64,000 nucleotides of DNA from Planctomycetota bacterium (GTDB taxonomy: Bacteria > Planctomycetota > Planctomycetia > Planctomycetales > Planctomycetaceae). The notes below the pieces were generated by a model. The model made no database searches. It was not told the DNA's origin and saw nothing but the letters and a program-made list of their open reading frames with translations. Of the stretch, positions 1 to 9,809 are shown one piece after another. Made by a program: the position numbers and the translations under genes. How positions within the stretch are numbered: the stretch's first letter is position 1; the number at the start of each line of letters is the position of its first letter. The DNA lies in contig JAHZKX010000032.1 in NCBI GenBank assembly GCA_022600195.1, positions 113,924-177,923 of the forward strand. Reading direction: 5' to 3'.

Positions 1-921
1 TCCATTGTGAAAATTGAATCAGATGAGATTGATATACCCGAAAAATATCTGATCGAAGAAGTCACGCTTTTTCAAGATCAGGGCAAAGAGCAAATTACAT
101 TGACGGCATTATTTTCCTCACGTGCGATTACGATGTTATTCAGTGGCGCATTGGCTGAACGTGACATGAAGATTCTCGACTACAGTTCTACACCAGATTT
201 CTCAACACGAGTCTGGAAACAAGTGAAACCGGACATCGTATCACATCTACCGATTGGTGAAATATCAGGATCTGACTTTAAAATTCTTGATATCAAATTT
301 AACGGTGCTGTCACCAAGGTACTTGCAAGGCAGGGGAATTTATCTTTAACCTATATTTTACGCGAGCATCTGGGGCAATTACTGGTTGATGACATTCAGT
401 TGAACCTGAAAAACAGACCCGCCTCAATAAAAGAGACACTGGCACTCATGGTTCAAGTCCAAAACTATGCTTACCACATGCACAAACAAAACATTCGTAA
501 CCTGCAACGACATTCCTCACGTGATTTTAACGAAATGGTTTGGCGACAGGTTGATCAGATTCCCAAAACATCATACTCAATCCCCGAATTATTAATGACC
601 AAATTGGAAAGCCTGGAACTTAATGAAAACGAAGGTTACGCACGTATTCAATTAGGCGACAAATACCGGGGAGCAACCGTTCTTCTCGAGAAGCAGCACG
701 ACCATTACGTAGTAGATGATATTATGGTCAATAGTGGCAACGTTGCTTCCCGATACGTGTCGATGAAAAAAGAGCTTCGACTAGCAATGGCTGTAACGAC
801 AGGGACACTCAGACCAAAAGCCGATCAGGCAGTCTATACAATCTCTAGTGATGCGACTGCTCAACCCGCGGTGCCGGTTATCGAGCCTGCTGCTTTTGAG
901 GAGCCTCAACAAGAGCCTTGA
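1..921 (+). CDS. Hypothetical protein, 5' end outside window
   Basis: The reading frame is open to the left edge, so the true start probably lies upstream; the GTG at 7 is only the first possible start inside the window. The visible part has two related halves. The first has FSTRVWKQV followed by a strand-rich stretch ending LLVDDIQLNL. The second has FNEMVWRQV followed by a similar stretch ending YVVDDIMVN. So it appears to be an internal duplication of a roughly 120-residue alpha+beta module. There is no membrane segment in the visible part. I do not recognise the family. About 370 bases of non-coding DNA separate it from the protease gene downstream. Confidence 0.7.
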   Translation, partial: SIVKIESDEIDIPEKYLIEEVTLFQDQGKEQITLTALFSSRAITMLFSGALAERDMKILDYSSTPDFSTRVWKQVKPDIVSHLPIGEISGSDFKILDIKFNGAVTKVLARQGNLSLTYILREHLGQLLVDDIQLNLKNRPASIKETLALMVQVQNYAYHMHKQNIRNLQRHSSRDFNEMVWRQVDQIPKTSYSIPELLMTKLESLELNENEGYARIQLGDKYRGATVLLEKQHDHYVVDDIMVNSGNVASRYVSMKKELRLAMAVTTGTLRPKADQAVYTISSDATAQPAVPVIEPAAFEEPQQEP

Positions 922-1295
922 ACCTGACTCATAAAACATCTTCTTGTTCGTGATTGAACTTCAAGTAACGAATATGTTTGTGAATACGCACATTCACACT
1001 TTGATATCTGCTTTTTAAATGAACAGAATCAAAAGAGGCATGTAGCGGTCGAGGGGAATTCCTATTTACGAATCAGAAAGATTTGTGATAATAGGTTAGT
1101 GGATTTCTGTCAGCTGATTCAATATAGCGTCGTCAGGAAGTAATCTGGTACTGATTTCAGGTATTGTTACTTCCAGATGGTACAGGAATCCCTTGCAAAA
1201 ACTCTTGCATTCTTTTTCAATTAATGCAGAGTACAAGCACCTGGACGTTCCGTTTCATCCAAATTCCTTGAGTTTTGTTTCATGTGAGGTTTAAC
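922..1295. other. Non-coding stretch with one hairpin
   Basis: No credible gene was found here. The one clear structure is an inverted repeat, GGAAGTAA (1136-1143) with TTACTTCC (1167-1174). It could be a hairpin or an operator in front of the protease gene. I see no convincing promoter. Confidence 0.4.
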
Positions 1296-2513
1296 ATGAA
1301 ATATGTATTTAGTTGTTTTTTCTCCGCAGTTATTGGCGGTCTGATCGTCGCATCGGTTGACTCTCCTTCTTCAGGCTTGCTTCACTTGTCAGAGGCACAG
1401 CTGCAACCGAAATTAAAAGGGCCGCGGATTTTACCACCCACTGCTCTTGATCCCTCATCCACAAAAAAAGCACCAAAAAACTCTGTCACTGTACAGCCAA
1501 ATAAAATATTTAATGAGCTTGGTTTGACGGCTGAAGAGCAAATTAATGTGAGTGTCTATGAGAATTTAAACAAAAGTGTCGCTCATATCACAACTAAAAG
1601 TACAAGAACAGATGGCTTTTTCTTACTCGAACATGACACTGAGGGTGCTGGCTCTGGCGCTATCATCGATAAAACAGGGCACATTTTGACGAACTATCAT
1701 GTGGTCGAGAACGCCCAGCAAGTCAATGTGACGTTATTTAATGGTAAGTCTTATCCAGCCACATTTGTTGGGGGTGATATTATCAATGATATCGCCATTA
1801 TCAAAATTGAAGAAGATCCCGAAATTTTAAACCCAGTCGTTATGGGAGATTCCAGTCGATTAAAAGTGGGGCAGAAAGTTTTTGCGATTGGAAACCCTTT
1901 TGGTCTGGAACGCACAATGACTTGCGGCATTATATCCAGTCTCAATCGTTCATTGAAGCTCCGTGGAAACCGAACGATCAAATCGATCATTCAGATTGAT
2001 GCCGCAGTTAATCCGGGAAACTCGGGTGGGCCCTTGCTCAATTCACGAGGTCAATTGATTGGGATTAATACTGCGATCGCCAGTAGCACTGGCCAGAGCT
2101 CTGGTGTGGGCTTTGCCATTCCCTCAAATCTGGTCGCCCGTGTTGTTCCACAACTTGTGGCACATGGGCATATGATTCATCCGGAAATCGGTATTCAACG
2201 TGTTTATGAAACCGAACAGGGATTACTCGTCGCCAAACTGACTCCTGGTGGCCCGGCTGAAAAAGCTGGTATACGAGGGCCAGAAATCATACGCCAGAGA
2301 AGGGGGCTCATCATTATCGAACGAGTCGATCGTCGGGCTGCTGATCTGATTGTTGCCGTCGATCAGAAAAAAATTAAGTCAGCCTCTGACTTTTTGGACT
2401 ACATTGAAAGTAAAAAGCCGAGCGATACCGTCATTGTGACTGTCTTAAGAGGAAAAGAACAGACGCCCATAAAAATATCAGTCACACTCACAGGCAGCCA
2501 TCCAACGCGTTAA
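1296..2513 (+). CDS. htrA: HtrA/DegP-type serine protease with C-terminal PDZ domain
   Basis: A 405-residue S1C-family protease expected to act outside the cytoplasm on misfolded envelope proteins. The ATG at 1296 is preceded by TGAGG about eight bases upstream; an in-frame TTG at 1275 lacks such a site. The N-terminus (MKYVFSCFF, then hydrophobic residues) looks like a signal peptide or anchor. The catalytic triad can be read as His135 in TNYHVVE, Asp165 in NDIAII and Ser243 in NPGNSGGP. The oxyanion and specificity loops are present. A PDZ domain fills the C-terminal ~110 residues, with an unusual Arg-rich insertion (IIRQRRGLIIIERVDRR). One PDZ domain rather than two makes it DegS/HtrA-like. 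A perfect terminator follows the stop codon. Confidence 0.9.
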   Translation: MKYVFSCFFSAVIGGLIVASVDSPSSGLLHLSEAQLQPKLKGPRILPPTALDPSSTKKAPKNSVTVQPNKIFNELGLTAEEQINVSVYENLNKSVAHITTKSTRTDGFFLLEHDTEGAGSGAIIDKTGHILTNYHVVENAQQVNVTLFNGKSYPATFVGGDIINDIAIIKIEEDPEILNPVVMGDSSRLKVGQKVFAIGNPFGLERTMTCGIISSLNRSLKLRGNRTIKSIIQIDAAVNPGNSGGPLLNSRGQLIGINTAIASSTGQSSGVGFAIPSNLVARVVPQLVAHGHMIHPEIGIQRVYETEQGLLVAKLTPGGPAEKAGIRGPEIIRQRRGLIIIERVDRRAADLIVAVDQKKIKSASDFLDYIESKKPSDTVIVTVLRGKEQTPIKISVTLTGSHPTR

Positions 2514-2558
2514 TAAAAAAAGGTTCCCTGAATAAGAATTCAGGGAACCTTTATTATT
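2513..2558. terminator. Bidirectional intrinsic terminator
   Basis: A perfect 13-bp stem, AGGTTCCCTGAAT (2521-2533) with ATTCAGGGAACCT (2538-2550), encloses a 4-nt loop. It is preceded by a run of A and followed by TTATTATT. It therefore can stop both the protease transcript (+) and the convergent rpmA transcript (-). Confidence 0.9.
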
Positions 2559-2598
2559 GATCGTATTTAAAAGTCGTTATGGTTCTATGGGATGAGCT

Positions 2599-2850
2599 TT
2601 AGTTTAACGCGGGTTCTACGTTAACACGTCGGCCTTCCTTATCGAAGTAGACTTTTCCTTCAACCAGTGAATAAATGGTATAGTCTTTTCCCATACCGAC
2701 ATTTTTGCCGGGATGCCATTTCGTACCACACTGGCGGGCAATGATATTTCCAGCCAGAACACTTTCACCGCCAAATTTTTTGATTCCGCGGCGTTGTGCG
2801 TTTGAGTCACGTCCGTTACGGCTGGACCCTTGTCCCTTCTTATGTGCCAT
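2599..2850 (-). CDS. rpmA: 50S ribosomal protein L27
   Basis: An 83-residue protein with the L27 signature: [17 protein letters not shown] at the N-terminus, then GIKKFGGE and the GNIIARQ(C)GTKWHPG motif. L27 sits at the peptidyl-transferase centre of the large ribosomal subunit. The N-terminal residues that reach the tRNA acceptor end are intact, with no cleavable extension. In many bacteria rpmA follows rplU (L21); here the upstream neighbour is a secreted unknown protein and no rplU is visible in the window, so the usual pairing is broken. Confidence 0.97.
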   Translation of the reverse strand: MAHKKGQGSSRNGRDSNAQRRGIKKFGGESVLAGNIIARQCGTKWHPGKNVGMGKDYTIYSLVEGKVYFDKEGRRVNVEPALN

Positions 2851-2990
2851 TGTATTTATCCTCAGGTAGCTAAAAAGTGCCCGTAAAGTGGGCGTATCAT
2901 AAAATAACTTGTTGCGCGAGGTCGTATATTGGCGAATCAGGCATTAACTTGCAAGAGATAATCGTATTTCCCACTATTTTCCTGAAAGAA

Positions 2991-3833
2991 TCAGGGTTTA
3001 GCGGTAGCTGACTCTTCAATTTTCAGCTCTTTTTTCATCTTTGCTGCCATTTGAGGGTCATCGGGTAGATAGACCCAATAAGGACTGCCTTTAGGCCGAA
3101 ATTCCTGTTCCTGCTGGCCAAATTCATCGCCGGGACGCCAATATTGCTGAACCAGCACTTTCCGCAGTGTAATCGTTTTCCCGTCCGAACCTGGGACGTT
3201 TTTATAGCCATTCGAGAGTCCTGAAAACAGGAGTGTAAAATAATCGGTATTGGGGTCCACGCCAGTCCAGACACAAACACCAAAAATAGCATTTTCTTTT
3301 TTGGAACCAGTGGGGGTCTCTTCAGGCAATTCACCGATAATCTCGACCGCATTTTTGAACTGAGCACGTTCTCTCTTGTTTATGATCGCTTCGGCTTCCG
3401 GGAGTATTTGGTTGGGATAAATTTTCTGTTGACCATTATCGTTAGTAATGAGCGTGATTTCGGGAACAAACAGCGGAGGCCCCAGTGGTGGCACTTTGGC
3501 ATTTTCCGGTGTGAATTCGTTTTTGTCGTCAGGTCGTTCAATAGGTCGAAGAACGCATTTATACACGATGTACCAAACCAGAGTTTTTTCTTTTTTACCT
3601 GTTTTGAGATTCGTTAAATCCATACGAACCATTCGCATCGGTTTAAATACGGCATCAAGTACCCACAATGACTTTTGTGCCGCTCGTTCTTCGCCAGTCG
3701 CCGCGATATCTGCTCTGATTGAAAAACCACGATTCAGGCTTTGATTCTGAGCCATCGTCTGATTGCCGGGAACATACAGAAAACAACTACAGATGAAGGC
3801 TGTAAGAGCAGACTGTTTAAGCGAGTGATACAT
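2991..3833 (-). CDS. Secreted hypothetical protein
   Basis: A 280-residue protein. The ATG at 3833 has GAGG about seven bases upstream. It opens a clear signal peptide (MYHSLKQSALTAFICSCFLYVPGNQTMA), which a start 24 bases further upstream would bury. The mature part has no membrane helix and looks like a mixed alpha/beta periplasmic protein. Recognisable stretches are WVLDAVFKPMRMVRMDL, a Pro-rich KVPPLGPPLFVPE, and a charged tail. I do not recognise a characterised family; similar-looking proteins are common in planctomycetes, as far as I recall. It shares the strand of rpmA with a 140-base gap. Confidence 0.75.
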   Translation of the reverse strand: MYHSLKQSALTAFICSCFLYVPGNQTMAQNQSLNRGFSIRADIAATGEERAAQKSLWVLDAVFKPMRMVRMDLTNLKTGKKEKTLVWYIVYKCVLRPIERPDDKNEFTPENAKVPPLGPPLFVPEITLITNDNGQQKIYPNQILPEAEAIINKRERAQFKNAVEIIGELPEETPTGSKKENAIFGVCVWTGVDPNTDYFTLLFSGLSNGYKNVPGSDGKTITLRKVLVQQYWRPGDEFGQQEQEFRPKGSPYWVYLPDDPQMAAKMKKELKIEESATAKP

Positions 3834-4308
3834 AGAAGACCTCAGAGTTACTGACAATACAATTTTGAAAACTGTTTATCGTAGTAACAGTATATCGACT
3901 AAATGAACTAGAATCCCCTACAGAGTTTACCGAACCGCAGAGAAATCTCATTTGGATGAAAACAATATCTTTGGAAATAACAGAAAAGTGCGTCCGCACC
4001 ATAAAACGGGACAAACATACAGACTTATCGTGATTGAGATCGGTTCACCCCTCAAACCTTGACTATATCAGTGGTTTGAATGGATGGTCAAGCTCTTGAT
4101 TTAATATCTCAATGATTTCAGCCCATTTCCAGGCTATCACCCGCAATTCAGGCATTTCGACGCAATTCACGAGACACTGGGTTCACATAATATTGATCGG
4201 GAGATATTTCCCAGGAAATCTTGAGAGCACAGAATGAGTGATTAAACTATAGAATCGCTATAAACGGACTTGAAGCGATTGGTAGTATTCCGCGAAGGTG
4301 CCTGGTAT
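3834..4308. other. Non-coding stretch
   Basis: About 475 bases between two minus-strand genes. A 65-codon open frame here has no ribosome binding site and looks like chance. No repeat or terminator stands out. Confidence 0.35.
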
Positions 4309-5823
4309 TTAATGAAAGTCATGGCCGGTGAGTAGTTTTTCAATCTCATCTGCGTGTTGCGCAACCGCAATCACACTTTTGTAAATGTCTTCCGCATCTA
4401 CGGAGGAGCGGGGAAATGTATCGACCATTACAAACTTAGACTTGCCATTCACTTCGCGGATTGAAATTCCACCGTGTGAAATTTCTGCATTCAACCTGAG
4501 AGCTTCTTCATAATATTCGGGTTGCGCATCGCAGCATGTACTATAAATCAACAAGAGTCGTTCATGCATCTGATGGTCGCTTGGCTCAATCAGCACAGTC
4601 TGTTTGCGTTCTGCAGACTGTTTGACTTCCAAGGTATACTGCTGGCCGTTTCGGCTCCATGATACGTTCGAAGAATTACCAAAAGCTTCATGGAGCAATG
4701 CCTCGATATTCTTGACCTGTCCTAAAACAGCCGTCAGGAATTGTGCTGCCATGAAACCATTTTGAAATCGATTGGCCGGGCTTTTGTCCAGCATTAACGA
4801 GACACACTCAGAAATTTCCAATGGAACTTCGGGACATAAATCTCGCACACTTGGTGCAGATTGAGCAGTCACTTTCTGAATCAGAGAATTAAAATTTTGC
4901 CCACGATGGGGAAGTTGTCCTGTTAGCAAAACAAAGAAGCAAACTCCCAGGGAGTAGACATCAGATGTCGCGGTTGCGGGGGCTCCCTGAAATAATTCTG
5001 GTGCCATATAGTTAGGTGTTCCGGACAATTGATGTTGTGACGATGAGCTATCCTCTGCACTAATCCGTTTTGCCAACCCAAAGTCAGCGATTTTGGGAAT
5101 TCCAGAACTGGTTAAAAGAATATTCTCGAGCTTCAAGTCTTGATGAATAATGCCTTTGACATGTGCTGTTCCCAGGCCCGAGGCAACTTGTGAAATTAAA
5201 GACGTGGCATGCATGGGAGACAGTGGACCATCTTCGCGAACAATACGGCTTAACGCTCGCCCTGCAACCAGTTCCATCTCCAAAAAACGATATCCTCTTT
5301 CTTCTCCAATGGCGTGTGCCGTTACGATATTGGGGTGATTCAAAGTCGCGACCGCCCGTCCTTCATGTAAAAACCGATCGACATACTCCGGATCACGTTC
5401 GGCCAGCCTTGGCAGAAGTATTTTCAGGGCACATTGTCTTCCCAGATCACGGTGCGTTGCCAGGTAAACCATCCCCATACCGCCTCGGCCGATTAATGAC
5501 TGGCATTGATACACGTGCAGATCCGTACCAATGATGGGGTCGTCGGGTTCGGGTGAGATGTCTGATGTGTGTGGAATTTGAGCGACCAGATTATCAAGCA
5601 CCATTGTTTCTTCTAAATCCGAAACAGAAACGCTATCAACCTTCGCACCACAATCAGGGCAATTCTCAACATCTGGCTGTAGAAAGAACGTAGAATTACA
5701 ATTAGCGCAATATTGGAGTTGGCACTGATTTGCCTCTGTGTCAGTATCAGAGTCTTGTTCTGGTAACATTTCAGTAATTTGTCCGACGGAAAGACTGGAA
5801 TTTGCAGATAGAGGCGCAGTCAT
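4309..5823 (-). CDS. Serine/threonine protein kinase with N-terminal zinc ribbon
   Basis: A roughly 504-residue Hanks-type kinase. The N-terminus carries a zinc ribbon (CANCNSTFF...CPDCG) of the kind found before planctomycete kinase domains. The kinase domain has the glycine loop IGRGGMGMVY, the ATP lysine in CALKIL, the catalytic loop HQDLKLEN, the metal motif DFGLA and YMAPE. The catalytic loop is HQD rather than HRD: the catalytic Asp is kept but the activation-loop-binding Arg is lost, so control by activation-loop phosphorylation may be weaker (inference). The last ~130 residues form a separate unknown domain without a membrane helix, so the kinase is probably soluble. The start is uncertain: in-frame ATGs at 5928 and 5856 are also possible, and none has a clear ribosome site. 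Confidence 0.9.
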   Translation of the reverse strand: MTAPLSANSSLSVGQITEMLPEQDSDTDTEANQCQLQYCANCNSTFFLQPDVENCPDCGAKVDSVSVSDLEETMVLDNLVAQIPHTSDISPEPDDPIIGTDLHVYQCQSLIGRGGMGMVYLATHRDLGRQCALKILLPRLAERDPEYVDRFLHEGRAVATLNHPNIVTAHAIGEERGYRFLEMELVAGRALSRIVREDGPLSPMHATSLISQVASGLGTAHVKGIIHQDLKLENILLTSSGIPKIADFGLAKRISAEDSSSSQHQLSGTPNYMAPELFQGAPATATSDVYSLGVCFFVLLTGQLPHRGQNFNSLIQKVTAQSAPSVRDLCPEVPLEISECVSLMLDKSPANRFQNGFMAAQFLTAVLGQVKNIEALLHEAFGNSSNVSWSRNGQQYTLEVKQSAERKQTVLIEPSDHQMHERLLLIYSTCCDAQPEYYEEALRLNAEISHGGISIREVNGKSKFVMVDTFPRSSVDAEDIYKSVIAVAQHADEIEKLLTGHDFH

Positions 5824-6113
5824 CAATCTGGCCCTGTTAAGTGTAATATGATACATGGTTTTGAGACAAAAGCGATAATGGGTTTTTCCAAAATGAACGG
5901 CTGCACTATCTGATTCGCTCAGTGACATTGATTATTATGCGGGAATCCGGTAATTCCTCAAAAAAACATGAATTCGCACTTTTTAACAGAGACGATAAAA
6001 CCATAGACTTCAGTATCGTCTAAAATATGGTTAAGTATTAACTTACGCCAACTTTTCAATGATCGTTCCATTCGAACTGTCATCCCACTATTACTCTGAA
6101 ATCGAATTGCTTT

Positions 6114-7352
6114 ATGGCTGATTCTGATAATCCCTTTTCTGAAAAACCAGAGCCCGAATCGACAGGCCCGGATTTCTCTGCGGACTCAAATATCGATCAT
6201 TCAACAGAGAAAAGCGCATCAGAAATTGATGGGATATTGAACGAAGCGGTTCGGGTTGCCGAAGAGGGGCACAAGCCACGTACCGAAAGAGTGCGGCCTC
6301 CAGGACCAGGATTATTTGAGTCCATCTGCTGGATGTTTGGTGTCATCGGTGCCCACTTTGCGGGAATCATGATTTTTACCGTCGGTGCAATCGTCTATTT
6401 GTTACTGACAAGTAATCTTGAACAGAATGCGAAAGCAATTCAAAAACAACTGACTCAGTATTTTGAAGATCACGCATTAGAGATGGCAGGTGTGGAACAG
6501 GGTATCTTTGTGTTGATTGTAATGCTGGCAGTTGGATTACGATTAGGAAAAGGTGTCTTTGGGAAATTGAATATCCAACCGTTTGCGGTTTCAACCGGAT
6601 TCCTGTTACTCATATCTGTGTTCCCGCTTTCCTTACTTTCAGGAGAACTCTATCGGCTGGCCTTTGAAGTCTGGAGCGCTTTTGTTGAGCAGGTACCGTC
6701 CTTGAAAGCATTTGATGAGATGCAAGCGATGGAAATGGTCAAGCAGATGGCGGAAAACAGTTCATTAGGCGCATTGATACTGGTCATTGCCGTTTTCCCT
6801 GCGATCGGTGAAGAACTGGTCTTTCGTGGGGCCATCGGGCGTGGACTGATTGCTCGCTGGGGATTAGTCCCCGGAATGATCATCACCTCGATCATGTTTG
6901 GCCTGGTGCATGTACATCCCGCTCATGTAATGGCAGTGATTCCGTTGGGCATGTTTATGCACTACGTTTACTATGTGACCCGCAGTTTCTGGGCTCCCGT
7001 TCTGGTGCATTTTATGAACAATGCCTTTGCCGTTACGGTGACCAAATTGCAAGTAATTCTCCCTGAAGAAGCAGTGAAGCTAGGCGATGAAACACAGGCT
7101 GTGCATCCCCTGATTACCTTATCGGCAGCATTATTTGTTACCATTGTTTGCGTTTATTTGTGGAAATCCCGCTCAAAATATTTGAATCCAGATGGAAGCG
7201 AATGGAGTCCCGGATATATCTCGAACGAAAGCCCGCCACCTGAAAAAGAAATTACATTCGAGCGACAGCGGGTTGCCTTTGGATTTTATCCCGCTTTGTT
7301 ACTTCTAATTATTAATTTCGTTGCGATGATGGCTTTCTTTGGCTTTGAATAA
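6114..7352 (+). CDS. CPBP-family intramembrane metalloprotease
   Basis: A 412-residue membrane protein of the CPBP/Abi (CAAX-protease-like) family. The first ~65 residues are acidic and cytoplasmic, followed by several hydrophobic helices. The family motifs are complete: EELVFRG (233-239), FGLVH (262-266) and HFMNN (299-303), which supply the glutamate and histidine ligands of the active site in the membrane. Two further helices follow at the C-terminus. In bacteria such proteins process prenylated or other membrane peptides, or have unknown roles; nothing nearby (no bacteriocin gene) fixes the substrate. It stands alone between divergent and convergent neighbours. Confidence 0.88.
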   Translation: MADSDNPFSEKPEPESTGPDFSADSNIDHSTEKSASEIDGILNEAVRVAEEGHKPRTERVRPPGPGLFESICWMFGVIGAHFAGIMIFTVGAIVYLLLTSNLEQNAKAIQKQLTQYFEDHALEMAGVEQGIFVLIVMLAVGLRLGKGVFGKLNIQPFAVSTGFLLLISVFPLSLLSGELYRLAFEVWSAFVEQVPSLKAFDEMQAMEMVKQMAENSSLGALILVIAVFPAIGEELVFRGAIGRGLIARWGLVPGMIITSIMFGLVHVHPAHVMAVIPLGMFMHYVYYVTRSFWAPVLVHFMNNAFAVTVTKLQVILPEEAVKLGDETQAVHPLITLSAALFVTIVCVYLWKSRSKYLNPDGSEWSPGYISNESPPPEKEITFERQRVAFGFYPALLLLIINFVAMMAFFGFE

Positions 7353-7388
7353 TTTGCTTACGAGCCCTGGTTGGTCATATTAAAACAG

Positions 7389-8738
7389 TCAAAGTGTTTT
7401 CAGATATTCGAGAACCGCTTGTTTCTGTGACTGATTCAGATCGTTTGGATAAGTATGGCCTGTTGCCTTTTTGCCAAACTTCCTTGTATCGAAATACATT
7501 CTTTTTTGCATGGTTGATAAGGGAGCAGGCATGACAGAAAACGATTCTATTTCCAACCCCACTTTGTTAACGTCGTACCCATTTTCTGTTCGTTTCCAGA
7601 TTACCGGACGTTCATCCGGATGCAATACATGCCATAACGTCGGCACAGATCCGTTATGAAAATAAGGAGCAGAAGCCCAAACACCATTCAAGGGGGGCGC
7701 CACATATCCCGTGGGAGCTGCCACTACGGGATCTTTTCCATAGCGGGAAAGCCAACTCAGGTTTAACGCGTCTCGATATGCGGGCGGTAACGATTTCAGT
7801 CGAACCGAGTCTGTTTTTAATTCTGTAATGGGTACTGTTTTCTCTGGATATGCAGGATTCTCACCATAAGTACCGTGGCAGCGTGCGCAATTGTCATTGA
7901 AAATACGTTTTCCATGCGAAGCGAGTGGTTCATTAATCTCCCAACGATAATGGGGTGCTTTAAGCGATTCAATATAAGCCAGAATATCGGCGAAGTCGGC
8001 TTCCCATTCCTTAATCTTTTGCGCATTGTTCTGGGGGATGAGTATAAACTGCATCAACATTCGATGGTTCTTTGTGACGAATCCGTCGGAATAAATTCTC
8101 TGTTTTCGTTTGACGTTCCACCAGGCGGGAGGGTCCATATCGTGATGTAGTAAATGAGGGACTGAGCGAGTCTTATCAAAATTCATATCAGGGTCACGCA
8201 GAGAATCCAGGATGACTCCAAATATTACCGAGTTCGTGGTTCCGTGCGTGGTTCCCAAAGGCATGCCCAATGCAGCCAGATCCATATGACTCAGTTTTTT
8301 TAACTGCTGGAGTTTAATCTTACTCACATCTTCCGTCAGAGTATGCAGTGCAACATGGCTGTTTGGTGCCCCGGGGATCACAGTGCCTGCTACTTTTCCG
8401 CCATGACAGTTGAAACAGTTCATCACCCATTTCTGTTCTGGTGTAACCACATATCCTAAGGGCTCTGATTTGGAATCGGGGCGTTGCATGATCCCGTAAT
8501 AGGAATAGATCATTTTTAGCCGCTCATCTGATGATGCCTGTTCGGCTTGTTCTCTCAAGTCTTTGGGCCAGACCTTCCAGAGATCATTCACTATCTCCTG
8601 ATCAAAATCTGGCGGCAAATATGCTTTTGAAGTCAACAGCCGATACCCTCGTTCAGCGGCAGTTTCTCCAGCGTGCAGATGTGATAGACAACAGCATGTC
8701 AAAATCAGAAAAGAGATAAACCGGCAGAGAGTTTGCAT
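7389..8738 (-). CDS. Secreted di-haem cytochrome c, peroxidase/RoxA-like superfamily
   Basis: A 449-residue exported protein with a signal peptide (MQTLCRFISFLILTCCCLSHLHA). It has two haem c sites: CFNCH in the N-terminal third and CARCH near residue 285. The stretch GYVAPPLNGVWASAPYFHNGSVPTLW is typical of the di-haem peroxidase-like superfamily that includes MauG and the rubber oxygenase RoxA. The protein should act in the periplasm in electron transfer or oxidation; I cannot name a substrate. The gene is convergent with the CPBP protease gene, and about 40 bases separate it from the deacetylase gene upstream on the same strand. Confidence 0.85.
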   Translation of the reverse strand: MQTLCRFISFLILTCCCLSHLHAGETAAERGYRLLTSKAYLPPDFDQEIVNDLWKVWPKDLREQAEQASSDERLKMIYSYYGIMQRPDSKSEPLGYVVTPEQKWVMNCFNCHGGKVAGTVIPGAPNSHVALHTLTEDVSKIKLQQLKKLSHMDLAALGMPLGTTHGTTNSVIFGVILDSLRDPDMNFDKTRSVPHLLHHDMDPPAWWNVKRKQRIYSDGFVTKNHRMLMQFILIPQNNAQKIKEWEADFADILAYIESLKAPHYRWEINEPLASHGKRIFNDNCARCHGTYGENPAYPEKTVPITELKTDSVRLKSLPPAYRDALNLSWLSRYGKDPVVAAPTGYVAPPLNGVWASAPYFHNGSVPTLWHVLHPDERPVIWKRTENGYDVNKVGLEIESFSVMPAPLSTMQKRMYFDTRKFGKKATGHTYPNDLNQSQKQAVLEYLKTL

Positions 8739-8778
8739 TGGTTCTTTACTTTATATTTACGAATCGTTGAATGAGGCG

Positions 8779-9603
8779 TCAGGGAAGAAAGGGAAACAAC
8801 TGTCTGGTATTTTCGTCTGTCAAGGATGTTCCATATTCACAGGGTTCGTAGGCTTCGATCCATTGAATTTCTCTGCCCCGTTTTTCACCATAGGTTTGAA
8901 TGACCAATTCCCGATAGCGATCTGCCAGAGGAGCAATTCGTTCTTTTATCTTTCCACTCAACCAGTTTTTTCGATCTGACTTTTTAGTCGGTACTTCACC
9001 TTCATAAAAATGATTATAGGCCAGCCAGTCATAAAACTGTGATTGATGACAATCGAGCGCATCGATCAGGCGATCCCAGACTGGTTCGACATCAATTACG
9101 ACGGTGGGCGAAAACGGATAAGGACGAGTAAAATCGTCGGATAAATAAGCAATTACGGGATTTTCGCGTAATGCCGGCACTTCGGGTACGACAGGAGGCA
9201 CAGTGACCATGTATGCAGCATCACAGACCAGTTGCGAAGTATATCGGTGGTCTGGATGATAGTCATTAGGACGGTGTGTCAAAATGAGATCCGGTTGAAA
9301 CGTACGGATCAGTCGAATGATTTCGAAGCGTGCTTCGATGGTCGGTTGTAAATATCCGTCACGATATTGGAGTACATCATATTGTACTCCCAGTGCTTTT
9401 CCTGCAGCCGCGGCTTCGGCACGTCTGATTTCCGCTAACTCCGGTCCAGAAAGGCTCTGATGGCCTGATTCGCCGTTTGTGACACTGACGAATTTCACAG
9501 TATGACCTGCCTGCTGGTACAAAGCGGCCGTTCCACCTGCTTTGATGTCGCAATCATCCGGATGAGCGCCAATAACCAGGATTCGTAACGATTGATCTGC
9601 CAT
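8779..9603 (-). CDS. PIG-L/LmbE-family zinc deacetylase
   Basis: A 274-residue soluble enzyme of the LmbE/PIG-L fold. The zinc-binding motif AHPDD lies at residues 14-18 (VIGAHPDDCDIKAGG), and the third ligand region is in NDYHPDHR. Members remove N-acetyl groups from GlcNAc-containing substrates, such as GlcNAc-malate (bacillithiol), GlcNAc-inositol (mycothiol) or lipid-linked GlcNAc. The substrate cannot be decided from sequence, and no thiol-ligase partner is visible nearby. The insert between the two motifs and the C-terminal helix region match the usual family length. Confidence 0.9.
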   Translation of the reverse strand: MADQSLRILVIGAHPDDCDIKAGGTAALYQQAGHTVKFVSVTNGESGHQSLSGPELAEIRRAEAAAAGKALGVQYDVLQYRDGYLQPTIEARFEIIRLIRTFQPDLILTHRPNDYHPDHRYTSQLVCDAAYMVTVPPVVPEVPALRENPVIAYLSDDFTRPYPFSPTVVIDVEPVWDRLIDALDCHQSQFYDWLAYNHFYEGEVPTKKSDRKNWLSGKIKERIAPLADRYRELVIQTYGEKRGREIQWIEAYEPCEYGTSLTDENTRQLFPFLP

Positions 9604-9809
9604 AGAGTTCTAAACCTTTACCGAATTATATAGAATAATCGCAAGTTGACCAGGAGTGAATCCTTTCAACTATAGTATCTAAGTTGTACCGCAAGGGTTT
9701 CAGATTCTCCAGTAAAAGCGGAATATTGTTATTGAACTATTGACGGGTATTCCGTGTCCTTGGGGCAGGTGATATTCAGGATATAAAAATTTTCTGAGGA
9801 TATGAGCAA

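Noticed and set aside
6114..7352. Abortive-infection or bacteriocin-immunity gene (Abi name of the CPBP family)
   Set aside because: No defence or bacteriocin gene nearby; the family name alone does not support it.
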